Assembly: GCA_937889595.1 (NCBI GenBank)
Contig: CALAOR010000032.1
Span: 33,353-97,352, forward strand
Source of the DNA: an uncultured bacterium
Lineage (GTDB): Bacteria > Oederibacteriota > PGYV01 > Palsa-1178
Length of the DNA: 64,000 bases
Reading direction: 5' to 3'
In this document: positions 26,351-35,378 of the stretch, piece after piece
How the letters are laid out: each line of letters starts with the position of its first letter
How positions within the stretch are numbered: position 1 is the stretch's first letter
Notes under the pieces: model-generated
The model's input: the letters and a program-made list of their open reading frames with translations, nothing else
Database searches by the model: none
What the model was told of the DNA's origin: nothing
Translations under genes and position numbers: made by a program

Positions 26351-27520
26351 ATGATAGAAATTTTAGAAAATGAAAAATTCAAGACCAAATTTGTTGATGC
26401 TATGGCAAGTTTTAACCAGTATTATTGGGCAGTCGCTTGGGCTGGAAAGAACTTTGATGTTTCGGAATTGTTATTTAAAAATCAAAATAAAATGAAGAAA
26501 ATTGCTGTGGGTCTTCATTTTTATCAAACACATCCGTATTTTATCAAGAGGGCGATTCAATTAAATGAAGTTAAGTTTATTAAACAACCGGAAGGAACAT
26601 TTCATACTAAAACATATTTATTTTTAAATGATGAAAAAAATTGGGTGGCCTTTATCGGCAGCGCAAACTTTACAAAATCGGCATTTACTGAAAACACCGA
26701 AACAATGATTATGATTACTTCTGAAAGCAACATCGTGTTTGATTCCATAATGGAAGTCGTCAATCAAAGTTGGGAAAAAGCAAAGAGCTTTACAAGGACT
26801 GAGTTTAGCCGGTATAAAAAGATATGGGCTGAAAAAAACAAATACACAAGAAAACTAATGGAACCATTTGTAAAATCGAAAAAGGATATTAAAGAGGCAC
26901 CGGTAAAAGATATGTCATGGAATGAGTTTATAGAAGGAGTAAAAGAAGATAAACACGGGTATAAAAACCGCATAGATATGATGAATAAAGTGCAAGAGTA
27001 CTTTAAAAAAACGCAGGACTTTGGATTAATGGACAAAAAGATTAAAAGGCAAATTGCCGGGTTTGCCGGGATAGAAGAAAAAGTCAACTGGGGCTGGTTC
27101 GGTAGCATGATGGGCGCTGGACTTTTTAAAAAGGCAATCAATGATAATGATCAAAATGTCCGAAATGCCATTAATGCAATTCCCTTTGAAGGTAAAGTGT
27201 CGTCGGAAAACTTTAAAGATTTTGTACTTAATTACAAAAAAACATTTAAGTCAGGGAGTTGGATGGCGACCGCAACGAGATTGCTTGCTACGAAACGACC
27301 TGATGTTTTTGTTTGTTTAGATAACAAAAATAAAAGATTACTTTCACAAAATTTTGCTATCAAGCAATCCGAAATGTCGTATGAACGTTATTGGGATGAA
27401 ATTATCGGCAATATAGAAAAATCGAAATGGTGGAATGATTTAACTAAAAAAAATGAAGAGGAAGCAAAGGTCTATAAGTATCGAGCTGCTTTTTTAGATG
27501 CTCTTTATTACGAGGAATAG
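26351..27520 (+). CDS. PLD-family nuclease-like protein with C-terminal DNA-recognition-type extension
   Basis: 389 residues with AGGAGG before the ATG. The first about 150 residues form a phospholipase D-like half-domain with 'HTKTYLF...NWVAFIGSANFTKSAF' (HxK plus the SxN line, about residues 85-120), as in PLD-type restriction endonucleases and helicase-associated nucleases. It lacks a second HKD, so the enzyme would act as a dimer. The remaining about 230 residues ('FAGIEEKVNWGWFGSMMGAGLFKKAI', 'WMATATRLLATKRPDVFVCLDNKNKRLLSQNF') are unrecognised. The AT-rich gene is framed by two direct intron-end repeats. Proximity to the GHKL ATPase operon suggests it may be its nuclease. Confidence 0.7.
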   Translation: MIEILENEKFKTKFVDAMASFNQYYWAVAWAGKNFDVSELLFKNQNKMKKIAVGLHFYQTHPYFIKRAIQLNEVKFIKQPEGTFHTKTYLFLNDEKNWVAFIGSANFTKSAFTENTETMIMITSESNIVFDSIMEVVNQSWEKAKSFTRTEFSRYKKIWAEKNKYTRKLMEPFVKSKKDIKEAPVKDMSWNEFIEGVKEDKHGYKNRIDMMNKVQEYFKKTQDFGLMDKKIKRQIAGFAGIEEKVNWGWFGSMMGAGLFKKAINDNDQNVRNAINAIPFEGKVSSENFKDFVLNYKKTFKSGSWMATATRLLATKRPDVFVCLDNKNKRLLSQNFAIKQSEMSYERYWDEIIGNIEKSKWWNDLTKKNEEEAKVYKYRAAFLDALYYEE

Positions 27521-27540
27521 TATTAAATCGATTGAGCAGG

Positions 27541-27632
27541 CGGAAATAGGGCAACTGTTGTGGGATGAACCAGCCGCGTGCGGCTAAAGTCCGGGAACAG
27601 CCCTAAAACTGCGCCTGTGTTCTACTCTACTG
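27541..27632 (+). repeat. Intron-end repeat, copy 2
   Basis: Nearly identical to 26222-26312 but ends with TTCTACTCTACTGATG. The following CACTCGGTTCGA is present twice (about 27667-27690). Confidence 0.75.
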
Positions 27633-27702
27633 ATGCTTTATTTTTCGAATCTGAGATAAATGCTTGGCACTCGGTTCGACACTCGGTTCGATTAAATTCT
27701 GC

Positions 27703-27732
27703 TTGGTACAATGTCTGATATTTTGTTATAAT
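27703..27732 (+). promoter_or_regulatory. Promoter of the GHKL ATPase operon
   Basis: TTGGTA (27703-27708) and a consensus TATAAT (27727-27732) are 18 bp apart, about 35 bp before the ATG at 27768. Confidence 0.65.
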
Positions 27733-27767
27733 GATTGAATTGCAAATGAAATGTTGAAGGAGAAAAA

Positions 27768-29366
27768 ATGCCAATTGAACAAGCAAAAATAATGGTCAGC
27801 GCAAGAATATTACGTCATATTAGTAGAGGTATTTATCGGACACCGGCGGGAGCATTAAAAGAACTAATTAGCAATGCTCATGATGCAGGTGCATTAAATG
27901 TAACAATAAATTCCGGGTTTCCGTTATTTGAAAAAATTGTTATTACTGATGACGGCAAAGGGATGACTTTGGAAAAGTATAATGACATCATTAAGCACAT
28001 AGGACTAAGTGATAAAACCGCCGGCGATTCTTTTAAAATGGAAGGAAAAGCAAATATTCATACTAGAAAAACAATTGGACATTATGGAATTGGATTATTA
28101 GCTATTGGCCAATTGTGTAAAAAAGTAAGAATTACAAGTAAAACGAAGGGTTCCGTTGATGGATTTGAGGCACTTATCGACTTTGACCAATTCGAAGTGG
28201 AAAAAATTGATGGTATTGAAAGATCTGTTATAAAAGATGAAGAGAAAATTGAAAGAAAAGACAAGGAAAATAAATCCAAAAAGGAAGAACAAATTCAAAT
28301 TGGGGTGTGCGAACTTAAAAAAATAAAGTATGATGAAAAAATGAAAGACAAGCAATTTACTAAAATCGAACTAGAACAAACGCGGGACTTTGTTCAAAAA
28401 AAATTATCGGGACAAATGCTAGATGGGTATGTAGGTTTGACAAAGGAAAAAAAATACTGCGCGAACTTTCAGGAGTTGCTAAAATTATACAGAGAAAAAG
28501 AATCGGAAATTAAACATGGACAATACCCGTATGAAAAGTTAATTTGGGAGTTGGCGGTTTATTGTCCTGTTGGTTATCCAAAAATAGATATATTTAAGAA
28601 AGGCGACCTGAAACACTTTGATGAAATAGCTGAAGCGGTCGATTTTAAAGTTGTAATTGATGGACTTGAAATTACCAAACCATATGAGGATAGCTTCTTC
28701 AAAGATGAAAATGAAGAAATAAGAAAGATTTTTAAATGGAAAGAGGAAAAATATTTACAAAATAAAAAAATAAGTGGTTATTTGATCTTTAGAGGTAAAA
28801 TAAGGCCTAAAAGTATGCAGGGCGTATTAGTCAGAGAAGGTGGTGTGGCCGTTGGTATGTATGATGTAAATTTTCTTGAATATCCTTTTCACGAAGGCCC
28901 TAAATTTGAACAAATAACTGGGGAAATTTTTGTTGAAGGGTTATCGGGTGCCCTTAATATCGACAGAAGTAGTTTCAATGAGACGGATGACACATATTTA
29001 GCGATGATAAAATGGATACATAATAAATTACATGATGAAGTTTTTTCTGTGATTAAAGCTGAAGGGCAACAAAAAAGAGAAAATATTGAAGTGCTATTTC
29101 AGAGTATTTTCAAAAAGTTTATTAAAGGTTCAAAATTTGATGGCAAAGTTCAATTTAAGAAACTAGCAGAAAGTAAAAAGTTATTTATGAGTGAAAAAGA
29201 CCTGTTAATTATTAATACAAAAAATCGTTTAGGAAAACCGAATACAAAAAACTTAAACAAACTATTAGTCGCTTCGGCGTTAATATTAAATAAACTTGTT
29301 TCTGCAGACGATATGGAACAGATTTTAGAGAATTTGTTTGTTGCGGAAAGAGAGATGAAAAAATGA
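27768..29366 (+). CDS. GHKL (MutL/MORC/Hsp90-like) ATPase of a restriction/defence operon
   Basis: 532 residues with GAAGGAG upstream. The N-terminal GHKL ATPase domain has the N-box 'ALKELISNAHDAGA', G1 'ITDDGKGM' and G2 'IGHYGIGLLAIG', with 'GLSDKT' between. A charged helical stretch (about residues 145-190) follows, then a second domain ending 'LSGALNIDRSSFNETDD', typical of the transducer-like part, and a helical C-terminus. MutL/MORC-like ATPases are known to occur in bacterial restriction-modification loci. The ATPase overlaps the next gene by ATGA, and a C5 methyltransferase and Vsr follow, supporting a single defence operon. AT-rich like its neighbours. Confidence 0.85.
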   Translation: MPIEQAKIMVSARILRHISRGIYRTPAGALKELISNAHDAGALNVTINSGFPLFEKIVITDDGKGMTLEKYNDIIKHIGLSDKTAGDSFKMEGKANIHTRKTIGHYGIGLLAIGQLCKKVRITSKTKGSVDGFEALIDFDQFEVEKIDGIERSVIKDEEKIERKDKENKSKKEEQIQIGVCELKKIKYDEKMKDKQFTKIELEQTRDFVQKKLSGQMLDGYVGLTKEKKYCANFQELLKLYREKESEIKHGQYPYEKLIWELAVYCPVGYPKIDIFKKGDLKHFDEIAEAVDFKVVIDGLEITKPYEDSFFKDENEEIRKIFKWKEEKYLQNKKISGYLIFRGKIRPKSMQGVLVREGGVAVGMYDVNFLEYPFHEGPKFEQITGEIFVEGLSGALNIDRSSFNETDDTYLAMIKWIHNKLHDEVFSVIKAEGQQKRENIEVLFQSIFKKFIKGSKFDGKVQFKKLAESKKLFMSEKDLLIINTKNRLGKPNTKNLNKLLVASALILNKLVSADDMEQILENLFVAEREMKK

Positions 29367-30367
29367 GTGATATTTCTGAAAAAATGAGAACCTGCCCGTT
29401 AAAACAACATATAAGGATGGAGTTGTGGGAAAAATACATACGAAAGATTAAGAATAACAATATTTCATATCTAACCCTCTACTGCCCAACCATGATGGAT
29501 ATTAAGTATTTTACAAAAGTTGGTCTAATTACGCACGAGGATAATACATACAAAGGCGTAGTTGGGATAACCAATAATTCGAAGGATTATGCGGCGGCAA
29601 TAGCAAGCCTAAATGGTCGGATAGAGTTGCTTTTGGAGGGTACCGCAAATGATGTTATTAATTCAAGAGATGGGAAAATCACTAAACAAATTTTAAGTAA
29701 ATTCCCATTTGATGCAATTAATCTGGACTATTGTGATTATATTTTTGGTTCAAGAGATACAGAGTTTTTATCTTCGGATTTGCTTGATTTTATTTCGATT
29801 ATGCAAAAACAAAACGAGAGTAATTGTAAAGAATTCGTATTATTTTTAACAACGCGCTCTGATGTGAATGCTACTGGCGGTGGCTTTGCTAAATCTTTTA
29901 AAAGCTCTTTAAAACGAAGTATTAGTGACAATATAGAGAAGTATCCTGTTTTCAAACAGAAATTTATATCAAATTTCAACACTTCTGAGTTGAATGCCTT
30001 TGAAAGAGATAATTATGATTACTTCATCGCTGTGGGAATAATTAAACTATTATTAAAGGAATTGTTTACGCACGGATATACAATTAAAGACTGTAATGCC
30101 AATTGGTTGATTCGAAACGATGAATCTCCGTTGAGATCCCTTTTACACCTTGCTTTTCATATAAGTAGACCCAAAGCGACTGTAAAAAAATTAGTTTCGG
30201 ACATTGGGAAAAGCGAATATGGCGGTGAGATAATATTGGATAGAATTAAAGCTGGGCACACGAATAAGTATACTGTAAAAAGTGATTTTGAGAGATTGAA
30301 CTCTATGTATTCAGTTCTCATAGGTAGTTTTGGAACATTCGAAATAGACACACCTAAGCCAATTTGA
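29363..30367 (+). CDS. Unknown protein of the GHKL-methyltransferase operon
   Basis: 334 residues overlapping the GHKL gene by ATGA and abutting the methyltransferase gene, so almost certainly co-translated. No known motif is certain. 'ISYLTLYCPTMMDIKYFTKVGLI', 'FPFDAINLDYCDYIFG' and 'KEFVLFLTTRSDVNATGG' look like successive beta-strands of a Rossmann-type fold, with an acidic 'NLDYCDY' at a likely active-site edge. That could be methyltransferase-like or a nuclease-like fold. The last third is helical. A role as specificity or effector subunit of the operon is inference from position alone. Confidence 0.75.
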   Translation: MSDISEKMRTCPLKQHIRMELWEKYIRKIKNNNISYLTLYCPTMMDIKYFTKVGLITHEDNTYKGVVGITNNSKDYAAAIASLNGRIELLLEGTANDVINSRDGKITKQILSKFPFDAINLDYCDYIFGSRDTEFLSSDLLDFISIMQKQNESNCKEFVLFLTTRSDVNATGGGFAKSFKSSLKRSISDNIEKYPVFKQKFISNFNTSELNAFERDNYDYFIAVGIIKLLLKELFTHGYTIKDCNANWLIRNDESPLRSLLHLAFHISRPKATVKKLVSDIGKSEYGGEIILDRIKAGHTNKYTVKSDFERLNSMYSVLIGSFGTFEIDTPKPI

Positions 30368-30369
30368 TT

Positions 30370-31557
30370 ATGTCCAATTTTATAAAAAAGAAATTATCAG
30401 TTTTGAATAATAAGATAATTAACATCTCGGATAAATTTCCGATTTTATCATTTTTTACAGGTGGAGGTTTTTTGGATATTGGCTTTATTCAGGCCGGATT
30501 CAATGTTGTGTGGACAAATGAATCGAATCATGTTTTTGCAGATTTATATGAATATGGTATGAATAGCTGGCTTGAATCTAATAATTCAAAAAAAGTTCTT
30601 ATAAGTGATCGACGTAGTATTGAAAAAATATATGTACCTGATATTATTGAAAAAGCATTTGTTAAAAAAAAACCGAAATTTTTTGGAGTTATTGGAGGAC
30701 CGCCTTGTCCTGATTTTAGTGTAGGCGGCAAAAACAAAGGTTACAAAGGGAGTAATGGAAAACTTTCCAAAACATATATATCAAGAATATGTAAATTGAA
30801 GCCGACTTTTTTTGTTTTTGAAAATGTTCCCGGACTTTACGATACGAAAGATCATAGGAAATTTCTTAAGACTTTTGAGAAACGTTTGGAGAAAAATGGG
30901 TACTGTTTAGATATGAACATATTAAGTGCTTTAAGTTTGGGGTTGCCCCAAGATAGGGATCGATTTATATTGATTGGAATTAAAAAAGCGATTGCGAGAA
31001 AATTTAGTGGCGTGAACTTGAAAGTGACTGATAGAAAATGGTTTCCTTGGCCTGTTGATAAAAAGTTTACAGGTGCTAAAACTAAATACGAATGGCCCAC
31101 TATTGCAAATGAGAGAAACAAAGTATTGAGACCAAAAAAAATCCCCAAAGAACTTACTGTGAAATATCATTTTGATAAAATATCCAATTTGGGACTAGAT
31201 AATCAAAATGATACTTTTAAACCCAAATCAAAAAAATTTCAACAAATTAAAGAAGGCGATACGTATAGGAAATCATTCAAAAAACTGCATAGATTTAGGT
31301 ATAGCCCGACTGTCTGTTATGGCAATAACGAGGTTCATTTACATCCCTGGTTGAAAAGGCGATTGAGTGTCAGGGAAGCAATGGTGTTACAAGGCATACC
31401 CAATACTTATTCCTTGCCTGAAAATGCAACATTAACGTCTAAATTCAAAGTTGTATCTAATGGTGTGCCTGTACCAGTTTCTAATGCTGTTGCACAACAA
31501 ATTATAGGTTTCTTAAGCGGAAAATATTATATTAAACCTAAAACTAATGATGCCTGA
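30370..31557 (+). CDS. DNA (cytosine-5) methyltransferase 1
   Basis: About 396 residues. Motif I 'PILSFFTGGGFLDIGFIQAGF' (divergent GGG in place of AGIGG), motif IV with catalytic Cys113 in 'GGPPCPDFSVGGKN', motif VI 'FVFENVPGLYD', motif VIII 'GLPQDRDRFILIG', motif IX 'RLSVREAMVLQGIP' and motif X 'VSNAVAQQI'. It adds a methyl group to C5 of cytosine and protects host DNA. ATG 30370 is preferred; a TTG at 30364 overlapping the previous stop is possible. Operon position with the GHKL ATPase, the unknown protein and Vsr marks it as the modification arm of that system. The target sequence is unknown. Confidence 0.9.
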   Translation: MSNFIKKKLSVLNNKIINISDKFPILSFFTGGGFLDIGFIQAGFNVVWTNESNHVFADLYEYGMNSWLESNNSKKVLISDRRSIEKIYVPDIIEKAFVKKKPKFFGVIGGPPCPDFSVGGKNKGYKGSNGKLSKTYISRICKLKPTFFVFENVPGLYDTKDHRKFLKTFEKRLEKNGYCLDMNILSALSLGLPQDRDRFILIGIKKAIARKFSGVNLKVTDRKWFPWPVDKKFTGAKTKYEWPTIANERNKVLRPKKIPKELTVKYHFDKISNLGLDNQNDTFKPKSKKFQQIKEGDTYRKSFKKLHRFRYSPTVCYGNNEVHLHPWLKRRLSVREAMVLQGIPNTYSLPENATLTSKFKVVSNGVPVPVSNAVAQQIIGFLSGKYYIKPKTNDA

Positions 31558-31661
31558 TTTTAGCTTAGCCCATAATTGACCCTGTTTAGTTTTTATATTT
31601 TTTATTGAGTCTTATTAAGTCGTGAACTATGAATAATTTTGTTATTGGTTGGGTGAAAACT

Positions 31662-32069
31662 GTGACTGATGTGTTTTCGAAAGCGAAACGATCTAAAGTT
31701 ATGTCGTTGATTAGAGGCAAAGAAAATAAAGCCACTGAACTCGCATTAATTGGTTTGTTTAAAAACAGCCATATCACCGGCTGGAGACGTAATCAAAAGT
31801 TGTTTGGGAAGCCTGACTTCGTTTTCAAAAAGGAAGGGATTGCAGTTTTTGTTGATGGCTGCTTTTGGCATGGTTGTCCAATTCATGAAACAGTTCCAAA
31901 AACCAACATGTTGTTTTGGGTTAAAAAAATCAACACAAATAAGAAACGGGATAAAAAAGTGAATTTGTATTTGAGGAGGAATGGGTGGAAAGTCGTTAGA
32001 ATTTGGCAGCATGAAATCAAAAAGCTGCATTCAAAAAAGCTGTTACAGAAAGCTTTAGGCCTGCATTAA
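31662..32069 (+). CDS. vsr: Very short patch repair endonuclease (Vsr)
   Basis: A nick-making endonuclease that repairs T:G mismatches formed when 5-methylcytosine deaminates. 'MTDVFSKAKRSKVMSLIRGKENKATE' matches the canonical Vsr start, which favours GTG 31662 over ATG 31629. 'WRRNQKLFGKPDFVFKKEGIAVFVDGCFWHGCP' holds the catalytic Asp and zinc/His-Cys residues; 'NLYLRRNGWKVVRIWQHEI' ends the fold. It is AT-rich like the preceding genes, about 105 bases after the methyltransferase 1 stop. It could serve either adjacent C5 methyltransferase; classical Vsr accompanies CCWGG (Dcm-type) methylation, which fits the downstream EcoRII-like pair too. Confidence 0.92.
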   Translation: MTDVFSKAKRSKVMSLIRGKENKATELALIGLFKNSHITGWRRNQKLFGKPDFVFKKEGIAVFVDGCFWHGCPIHETVPKTNMLFWVKKINTNKKRDKKVNLYLRRNGWKVVRIWQHEIKKLHSKKLLQKALGLH

Positions 32070-32087
32070 TCCCGGCGAAAATATGAT

Positions 32088-32116
32088 TTGACAATCATTT
32101 TGCTCTGGTATAAAAT
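32088..32116 (+). promoter_or_regulatory. Promoter of the EcoRII-like restriction-modification genes
   Basis: A consensus TTGACA (32088-32093) precedes TATAAAAT (32109-32116) at 15-17 bp depending on the hexamer chosen. It falls 30 bp before the ATG at 32146. Confidence 0.6.
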
Positions 32117-32145
32117 TGGTACATTATATTACCCAGGGAGCTAAA

Positions 32146-33276
32146 ATGAAAAAACAAGTTCATATCAGGTTGGATCAGGAAACATTGAAATCCATCAAAA
32201 GGAAATTGAAAAATTCCAAACAAACCCTTCAGGATTATATTCTAAAAGCCATACGCAATCAGGAGCATGATACTGTACGGGAAGATGCCATAGGGGAAAC
32301 ATCAAGGTTCAAGTTTATCGACCTTTTCGCGGGTATTGGCGGGATCAGGATGGCATTTGAGAATACCGGGGGGAAGTGTGTGTTTTCCTCGGAATACGAC
32401 AAATACTGCCAGGCAACCTACTGGGCGAACTTTCATGATGTGCCCAAAGGGGATATAAAAAAAATCGATGAAAAAACCATACCGGATCACGACATCCTGA
32501 CCGGCGGATTTCCATGCCAGCCGTTTTCCATTGCGGGGGTTTCAAAAAAGAACGCTCTTGGCAAGGCACACGGGTTTCTTGACAAGACACAGGGCACGCT
32601 GTTTTTTGACATTGTCCGTATTATAAATGAGAAACGGCCAAAAGCATTTATGTTGGAAAATGTAAAGAATCTCATGAGCCATGACCAAGGCAAGACCTTT
32701 AAAGTCATCATAGAAGCGTTGGAAAAGCTTGAATACAAGGTTTATACAAAGGTGCTTGACGGCAAGTACTATGTACCCCAGCACAGGGAACGCACGCTTA
32801 TAGTGGGAATGGACAGGAAAATATACGGGGATAAAGAGTTGTTTGCGTTTCCCGAGCCGGCGAAAACCCCGAAGAAGTTCCATACAATTCTTGAAGAACA
32901 GATTCCCGAAAAATACACACTTACGGACAAACTCTGGAATTACCTGCAGAAATACGCGGAAAAACACAGACTGAAAGGGAACGGGTTCGGATTCGGTATG
33001 GTTGATCTTAACGGGGTAAGCAGGACTTTAAGCGCAAGATATTATAAGGATGGCTCCGAAATACTTATCCCCCAGAAGGGAAAAAATCCGCGCAGACTGA
33101 CACCGCGTGAGTGCGCCAGATTGCAGGGGTTTCCGGACAGTTTTAAAATCGTTGTTTCCGACTGCCAGGCTTACAGGCAGTTCGGTAATTCCGTTGTACG
33201 GCCGCTTATGGAGGCGGTTGCGGGAAAACTTGTGGAAGCCATGGGAATAAAAGAAAAGGAAAAAAAATATGCATAA
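32146..33276 (+). CDS. DNA (cytosine-5) methyltransferase 2, Dcm/M.EcoRII-like
   Basis: 376 residues from ATG 32146 (GGGAG upstream). A ribbon-helix-helix-like N-terminus ('[17 protein letters not shown]...[10 protein letters not shown]', residues 1-40) may bind DNA and autoregulate. Then motif I '[16 protein letters not shown]', motif IV with catalytic Cys124 in '[12 protein letters not shown]', motif VI '[10 protein letters not shown]', motif VIII '[12 protein letters not shown]', '[18 protein letters not shown]' and motif X 'YRQFGNSVV'. It overlaps the EcoRII-type endonuclease gene by 8 bases. The pair would methylate and cut the same site, probably CCWGG by homology. Base composition is less AT-rich than methyltransferase 1, suggesting separate acquisition. 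Confidence 0.92.
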   Translation: MKKQVHIRLDQETLKSIKRKLKNSKQTLQDYILKAIRNQEHDTVREDAIGETSRFKFIDLFAGIGGIRMAFENTGGKCVFSSEYDKYCQATYWANFHDVPKGDIKKIDEKTIPDHDILTGGFPCQPFSIAGVSKKNALGKAHGFLDKTQGTLFFDIVRIINEKRPKAFMLENVKNLMSHDQGKTFKVIIEALEKLEYKVYTKVLDGKYYVPQHRERTLIVGMDRKIYGDKELFAFPEPAKTPKKFHTILEEQIPEKYTLTDKLWNYLQKYAEKHRLKGNGFGFGMVDLNGVSRTLSARYYKDGSEILIPQKGKNPRRLTPRECARLQGFPDSFKIVVSDCQAYRQFGNSVVRPLMEAVAGKLVEAMGIKEKEKKYA

Positions 33277-34462
33277 GGATAACCTTGTAAATCAGGCGGT
33301 GGAAGCGTGCAAACAAAGCAGGGTTTGTTTCTGTAAATTCATATCCGCCAATGATTCGGGTGAGACAGGCGGGCATCAGTGCGGGATTTACATTCCCAAA
33401 AATTCCATAAAACTGATTTTTGACAGGGAGTATCAAAAGGGCTCCAATAAAGACAGGAAAGCCACAATAAGATGGCAGGGTGAATCCGGATTTGAAACCG
33501 AAAGCAGGTTCATATATTACGGTACTGGGACAAGGAATGAATACAGAATCACAAGGTTCGGCAAGGGCTTTGAATTACTGGATGAAAACAGTACAGGCAA
33601 TCTTTTGGTTCTCGCAAAGATGGCGGAAGACCATTACGAAGGGTATATGTTTGAAAGGGATTCCGACATTGAAGACTTTCTGTCGGCATTCGCCATGTCG
33701 CCGACGGATACAAACAGCCTGATCAATGTTACCAACAAAATCACCGGTGTGGACGATAGAATCCGGTTGTTTGATGAATTCATAAAAGCCTCGGGTAAAT
33801 CATTTCCTTCGACCAAAGAAATAGCCGGCGAAGCAAGAAGAATAGTCGAGATAACCGGCAAAACAAGCAATGCGTTATTAGCGGTTAAAGACCCCGATAT
33901 AGTCCTGCAGGAATGGCTTGACGCGGAATACACCCTGTTCAAGACCATGGAAAACAACCATTATGCATCATATCTGTTAAAACCGTTCGAGTCCGTCGAG
34001 GTTCTGATTGAAGTGGCGAATGAAATGCTCAACAGGAGAAAAAGCAGGGCAGGCAAGTCGCTTGAGCATCATCTGTGCCGCATCTTTGATTACAACGGAT
34101 TAAAATATGACCGCGAGCCAAGAACCGAAAAAAAGAAAAAGCCGGATTTTATTTTCCCGGGAATAAAGTATTATTTTGAGGACAAGTACAGCAAAAATCT
34201 CGTATTCCTTGCGTCAAAGACAACCTGCAAAGATAGATGGAGACAGATTTTGAACGAAGCGGACAGGATAAAAACAAAACACCTGTTCACCCTGCAACAG
34301 GGAATCTCGGGAAACCAACTGGAAGAAATGGAAGATGAAAATGTGGTTCTGGTATGCCCCGGACAGTATATAAATTCATTCCCGAAATTATACAGGGATA
34401 AAATACTTTCCCTCCAAAAATTTGTCAGTACGACGAAAATAAAGACAAATATCCGCGGTTAA
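33269..34462 (+). CDS. EcoRII-family type II restriction endonuclease
   Basis: 397 residues. The N-terminal EcoRII effector-DNA-binding domain (about residues 1-150) has the family line '[15 protein letters not shown]'. The C-terminal catalytic domain starts near '[14 protein letters not shown]', includes 'KKPDFIFPG', and keeps the EcoRII catalytic triad spacing: Tyr301, Lys317 and Arg323 ('[16 protein letters not shown]', 'KTTCKDR'). EcoRII-type enzymes need two copies of a CCWGG site, one acting as effector. Start overlaps the methyltransferase stop by 8 bases, coupling the pair. It appears intact. Confidence 0.92.
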   Translation: MHKDNLVNQAVEACKQSRVCFCKFISANDSGETGGHQCGIYIPKNSIKLIFDREYQKGSNKDRKATIRWQGESGFETESRFIYYGTGTRNEYRITRFGKGFELLDENSTGNLLVLAKMAEDHYEGYMFERDSDIEDFLSAFAMSPTDTNSLINVTNKITGVDDRIRLFDEFIKASGKSFPSTKEIAGEARRIVEITGKTSNALLAVKDPDIVLQEWLDAEYTLFKTMENNHYASYLLKPFESVEVLIEVANEMLNRRKSRAGKSLEHHLCRIFDYNGLKYDREPRTEKKKKPDFIFPGIKYYFEDKYSKNLVFLASKTTCKDRWRQILNEADRIKTKHLFTLQQGISGNQLEEMEDENVVLVCPGQYINSFPKLYRDKILSLQKFVSTTKIKTNIRG

Positions 34463-34525
34463 CAGGAAATATGATATAACAAGCACTACATATAATGTGT
34501 CAAATTTATTTAAGGAGCAGGTCAA

Positions 34526-35278
34526 ATGACCAGAATTGTACTGACATTTCTTATGAGTTTCGTAATCATCCCGTTTTTATCCGCCGGCCCGCTAAAAATC
34601 CGCAATTTTAACGAAGCGTCGCAATCCATGATGAAATACGACTCTATCGCCATAATATGGGAATACATGGACGATGGCCTGAAAAAAAGCACTGTCGGCA
34701 ATTTAAAGGACAAATGGTCCAAGATGAACCCGGACGACAAATCCCGCTTTGTCGACGACATCAAGGACTGGTGGCAGGGTTTAAAGCCCGCTGAGAAGGA
34801 AAAGGCCATAAAGAACACAAAGTCAAAATGGGATTCCCTTACAGAGGACCAAAAGAACGCCGTTGTTTCGAATGTCAAGACTTGGTGGATGGGGATATCC
34901 GACAATGAGCGGCGGGAACTTATATTCAGGCTGCAATCCAAGTGGCAGGATTTCTCCGAAACGGACAGGCAGGCAGTGCTTGACGGACTTGAAATGTGGT
35001 GGGAACAGCTGAACTACTCGCAGAAGGAAAAAGCCATAGAACGCGCGAAATACTGGTGGCTGGCGCTTAGCTTTGACGTGCAGGAAAACCTCATCATGAG
35101 CGCGGGGCAGAACTATAAGGCGATACCGGACTCGCAGAAAGACAAGATAAGGGATAAAGCAACCAAGTGGTGGAACAACCTGACGGTGGAGGAAAAAGAG
35201 CAGCTGATCGCCAAGATAAAGGCGCGGCTTGATAAAGTTGGGGCGAAAACAAATTCAAAGGCTCGAGAAAGTAGATAG
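34526..35278 (+). CDS. Secreted protein of nine 19-residue Trp repeats (DUF3106-like)
   Basis: 250 residues: signal peptide (TRIVLTFLMSFVIIPFLSA), a short region, then nine consecutive repeats of exactly 19 residues from about residue 62, without insertions or deletions. The consensus is K-x-[KW]-W-x2-[LMIF]-x-x4-[KR]-x3-[IV]-x3; one unit reads KSKWDSLTEDQKNAVVSNV. The units mostly alternate between 'KW' and 'WW', giving a 38-residue super-period. Each unit should form one helix after a turn, making a helical solenoid with stacked Trp. The pattern recalls DUF3106. AAGGAG precedes the ATG, with TATAAT at 34491-34496. Its stop codon lies in a dispersed repeat. Function unknown; periplasmic. Confidence 0.85.
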   Translation: MTRIVLTFLMSFVIIPFLSAGPLKIRNFNEASQSMMKYDSIAIIWEYMDDGLKKSTVGNLKDKWSKMNPDDKSRFVDDIKDWWQGLKPAEKEKAIKNTKSKWDSLTEDQKNAVVSNVKTWWMGISDNERRELIFRLQSKWQDFSETDRQAVLDGLEMWWEQLNYSQKEKAIERAKYWWLALSFDVQENLIMSAGQNYKAIPDSQKDKIRDKATKWWNNLTVEEKEQLIAKIKARLDKVGAKTNSKARESR

Positions 35279-35306
35279 TTGAAGGGTGTTGGATAAGGTC
35301 AAAGAG

Positions 35307-35375
35307 ACTGTCGGAAAAGCCCGCAAGGGGCGGGCAGCATGATATGCTGCCCCTACAAGTGCAGGCAGGTATAAG
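35307..35375 (+). mobile_element. MITE-like element, 3'-truncated copy
   Basis: Starts ACTGTCGGAAAAGCCCGC and includes the GCAGCATGATATGCTGC palindrome and CCCCTACAAGTGCAGGCAG. It lacks the right terminal repeat found at 19792. Confidence 0.7.
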
Positions 35376-35378
35376 TGC

